From Symsagittifera roscoffensis (Eukaryota; Xenacoelomorpha; Acoela; Convolutidae), in the NCBI RefSeq assembly GCF_963678635.1, contig NC_087065.1, forward strand, positions 56,572,397 to 56,636,396: a DNA stretch of 64,000 nucleotides, in the 5' to 3' direction. The notes beneath the pieces are model-generated. The model was not told where the DNA came from and did no database searches. It saw only the letters and a list, made by a program, of their open reading frames with translations. The position numbers and the translations under genes were made by a program. Of this stretch, positions 62,291 through 64,000 are shown piece by piece. The first letter of the stretch is position 1. Each line of letters opens with the position of its first letter.

Positions 62291-63633
62291 AGATATTTTT
62301 GTTTTTTTTCCGTCTTTTTTTTGGCTTGATAAGTTTCGGCTTACAGATTGGTTTAATGACCGGTTTAATGGCCGGGTAATAGCTTACCCCCCGTAGATAC
62401 ACGGAGAACGACGAGAAGTAGTACACAAGAGAAGTTCATCTTAGTGGACTCCTTGTTCGCGGACGACTCAACCCTTATTGGCTGGAACAGTGAGCTGAGG
62501 GAAGGCAAGACAGCTTTCAAGGAAGCCCTCGCCCAGTTCGAAGAAAAGTGCCACGATGGCAAGGAGGAAAACATATCCTTCGCTTCTGAGGCAGCCAATA
62601 AAACAAGGATGCTAGGGACACGAATCGGTAAAAATGAAGACAAGGCTGCTCGGATAAAAAGAGGGTACTGCGCGTGGTACAAAATCAAACGGTGGTTATG
62701 GAAATCTACCTTATCAAAACGTACCCAAGCTATCGTAGTGCAAGCCACAGTTGAGTCTACAATGCCATTTGACTCAGCTGTGAGGCCATGGTCAAAGACA
62801 GACATAAATAAGATGCAAAGCGTGGTGGACAAGGCGTATCGGCATATTTGGAATGGCGGAAGAGGTCTTGCCTTGATATGCATGCAGGAAACCAGCACAA
62901 ACTCGTATCAAATAAGGAAAGAGTTGGGAATACCATCAATTCGGTGCAAAATAGAAAAACGAGCCCTGGAACGAATAAGACACATTCTGCGAATGCCCAA
63001 TACCAGGACAGTGAAAAGAGTCGTCCTAGGACACTGGAAAATGGAGCCGACACAACAGGGCACCCTGCGCAATGGTCTTATTTCATACTGGAGGAGGCTA
63101 GTTAAAGAGATGGGAAAGGATTGGACAGACCTCGAGAACCTCACCCGCGACAGGAAAAAGTGGAAGATACTGACTAAGGAACGGATGCAATTCATTGAGA
63201 ACTGGGAAAATGAAATGTGCAACGTAAATGGAAGACAGGAAAAGCCCAGAAGATCACAGTATACCGAAGACTCAAGGGGGAATGTCTATAAATGTAGATG
63301 GGAAGGATTTGAGCGAGTGTGCGCCAGTAAGGGTGGAAGGACACAACATGAAAGGAAAATGCACCACGAGCGTCTCACGACCTTCACATGCCCGCATTGC
63401 ATGCGCACGTTCAACGAGAAAGGGCCATGGACGAACCATAGGCGAGCATGCGAGGGGCATACTAAGGAACCCCCAAAAGGCAAACGGGCGATATGCGACA
63501 TATGCGGGGAGGACCAGAGTGCAACAAATCTCGCGCGTCATAAGAGGAACATACACGGAGGAGAGCAGTGAGCGAGCCCGAGTCCCATTCTAGGACCTGC
63601 AAAGGTCGTAACAGAACGAAAGAAAAAGAAAAA
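62291..63633 (+). mobile_element. 5'-truncated non-LTR retrotransposon insertion
   Basis: Flanked by AAGGACGAAGATAA at 62,277-62,290 and 63,634-63,647, a 14-bp target duplication typical of target-primed integration. The first ~85 bp are an inverted copy of part of the adjacent repeat (62,153-62,222). RT-encoding sequence follows, then a short A/G-rich 3' end (GAAAGAAAAAGAAAAA). The strong target duplication and intact ORF suggest a recent insertion. Confidence 0.75.
62444..63571 (+). CDS. Reverse transcriptase C-terminus with zinc fingers (non-LTR element fragment)
   Basis: The frame, open from about 62,390, enters at the RT catalytic motif LFADDSTLIG. It continues through the thumb-like RIKRGYCAWYKIKRWLW, LSKRTQAIVVQATVEST and KMQSVVDKAYRHIWNGG regions. 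The C-terminal ~110 residues hold Cys/His clusters: YKCRWEGF ... H ... H; FTCPHCMRTFNEKGPWTNHR, a C2H2-type finger; and AICDICGEDQSATNLARHKR with a final His. Terminal nucleic-acid-binding fingers are known in several non-LTR clades, where they help bind the template or target. The endonuclease and the N-terminal RT motifs are absent through 5' truncation. The 376-codon frame is unbroken. No ATG opens it, so it is a fragment rather than a gene. Confidence 0.8.
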   Translation: MDSLFADDSTLIGWNSELREGKTAFKEALAQFEEKCHDGKEENISFASEAANKTRMLGTRIGKNEDKAARIKRGYCAWYKIKRWLWKSTLSKRTQAIVVQATVESTMPFDSAVRPWSKTDINKMQSVVDKAYRHIWNGGRGLALICMQETSTNSYQIRKELGIPSIRCKIEKRALERIRHILRMPNTRTVKRVVLGHWKMEPTQQGTLRNGLISYWRRLVKEMGKDWTDLENLTRDRKKWKILTKERMQFIENWENEMCNVNGRQEKPRRSQYTEDSRGNVYKCRWEGFERVCASKGGRTQHERKMHHERLTTFTCPHCMRTFNEKGPWTNHRRACEGHTKEPPKGKRAICDICGEDQSATNLARHKRNIHGGEQ

Positions 63634-63669
63634 AAGGACGAAGATAAGAGGAGTCCAGAAATGAGTCCA

Positions 63670-63887
63670 AAAAAGAAAAAACACAAAAAAATCAAAACAG
63701 ACACGCGCACACAAACTTTTTTCAACTATCGAAAGGCGCAACATGCGGCCATTAAACCGATCTGTAGGCCGAAACTTATCAAGCCAAAAAAAGACGGAAA
63801 AAAAAACAAAAATAAATATTTAAAATTACGAACTCAAGTATTTGCAAAGAGGACGAAGAAAAGAAGATTTATGAAGGACGAAGATAA
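63670..63887. repeat. 216-bp direct repeat, copy 2
   Basis: Partner of 62,075-62,290. It continues into GAGGAGTCCAGAAGTGAGTCC, as does the sequence after the LINE insertion (63,647 onward), showing that the two copies were tandem before the insertion split the first. Confidence 0.85.
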
Positions 63888-63954
63888 GAGGAGTCCAGAA
63901 GTGAGTCCCGTGGACAAAATTGTTAATGGAAAAAATCTAGTACCCGATTGCAAA

Positions 63955-63974
63955 ACCCTTGCTATCGCAAGGGT
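63955..63974. repeat. 8-bp perfect inverted repeat at right edge
   Basis: ACCCTTGC and GCAAGGGT separated by TATC. The preceding AATCTAGTACCC-type sequence resembles GTCTAGTACCCTGC near 58,687, so it may be part of another dispersed repeat. Confidence 0.5.
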
Positions 63975-64000
63975 AAAAACTGCATCAATAGATGAAGTTT

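Overview
This is nuclear DNA from an AT-rich eukaryote, almost certainly an invertebrate animal. It holds spliceosomal GT-AG introns, a cationic amino acid transporter (SLC7A/CAT family), a split elongation factor 2 gene, Ty3/gypsy-type LTR retroelements with an envelope-like gene, non-LTR retrotransposon fragments and many dispersed repeats. I cannot name the species from the sequence alone.

Layout. At 1-3,520 lies the 3' exon of one CAT gene plus its downstream flank, which includes a decayed gag fragment. The same block recurs at 38,169-41,684, so the CAT locus is tandemly duplicated. At 3,521-6,500 there is the 3' part of a different gypsy-type pol and a possible LTR. CAT copy B starts at 7,836, is spliced from 8,346 to 38,375 and would encode 567 residues. 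Its intron is 30.0 kb because a giant LTR retroelement (9,048-37,406, antisense to CAT) sits in it. The element has two 410-bp LTRs differing at one position that I could see, and a 4-bp target duplication (TTTA).

The giant element, read on the minus strand, runs: 5' LTR, primer-binding site, repeat-bearing leader, a basic ORF1, gag-protease-reverse transcriptase, RNase H-integrase, integrase C-terminus, small membrane ORFs, a long reading frame with no methionine, an envelope-like glycoprotein, a 602-residue unknown ORF, a 1.6-kb 3' region and the 3' LTR. A 9.45-kb segment inside it is tandemly duplicated (about 13,185-22,631 and 22,632-32,079). The junction fuses the envelope ORF in frame to gag/protease/RT, giving a 1,444-residue ORF. 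The two units differ by scattered substitutions and carry different private lesions: the upstream unit has a mutated RT catalytic motif, the downstream unit a nonsense codon in env. Several breaks are shared by both units. Without the duplication the element would be about 18.9 kb, long for this group.

Downstream of CAT copy B (about 40,470-46,150) is an old, stop-ridden relative of the same retroelement with its own internal duplication. It is followed by a non-LTR reverse transcriptase relic (46.7-47.3 kb), a GATGG-type minisatellite and a repeat-rich stretch. The right third holds a minus-strand eEF2 gene in at least five exons (61,098 down to 51,464). Its first ~130 residues are not in the window, and exon 60,173-59,735 carries a frameshift. 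The 6.1-kb intron between the 3rd and 4th visible exons contains tandem and hairpin-headed repeats and a G19 tract. The right edge holds a 5'-truncated non-LTR retrotransposon ORF ending in zinc fingers, flanked by 14-bp direct repeats.
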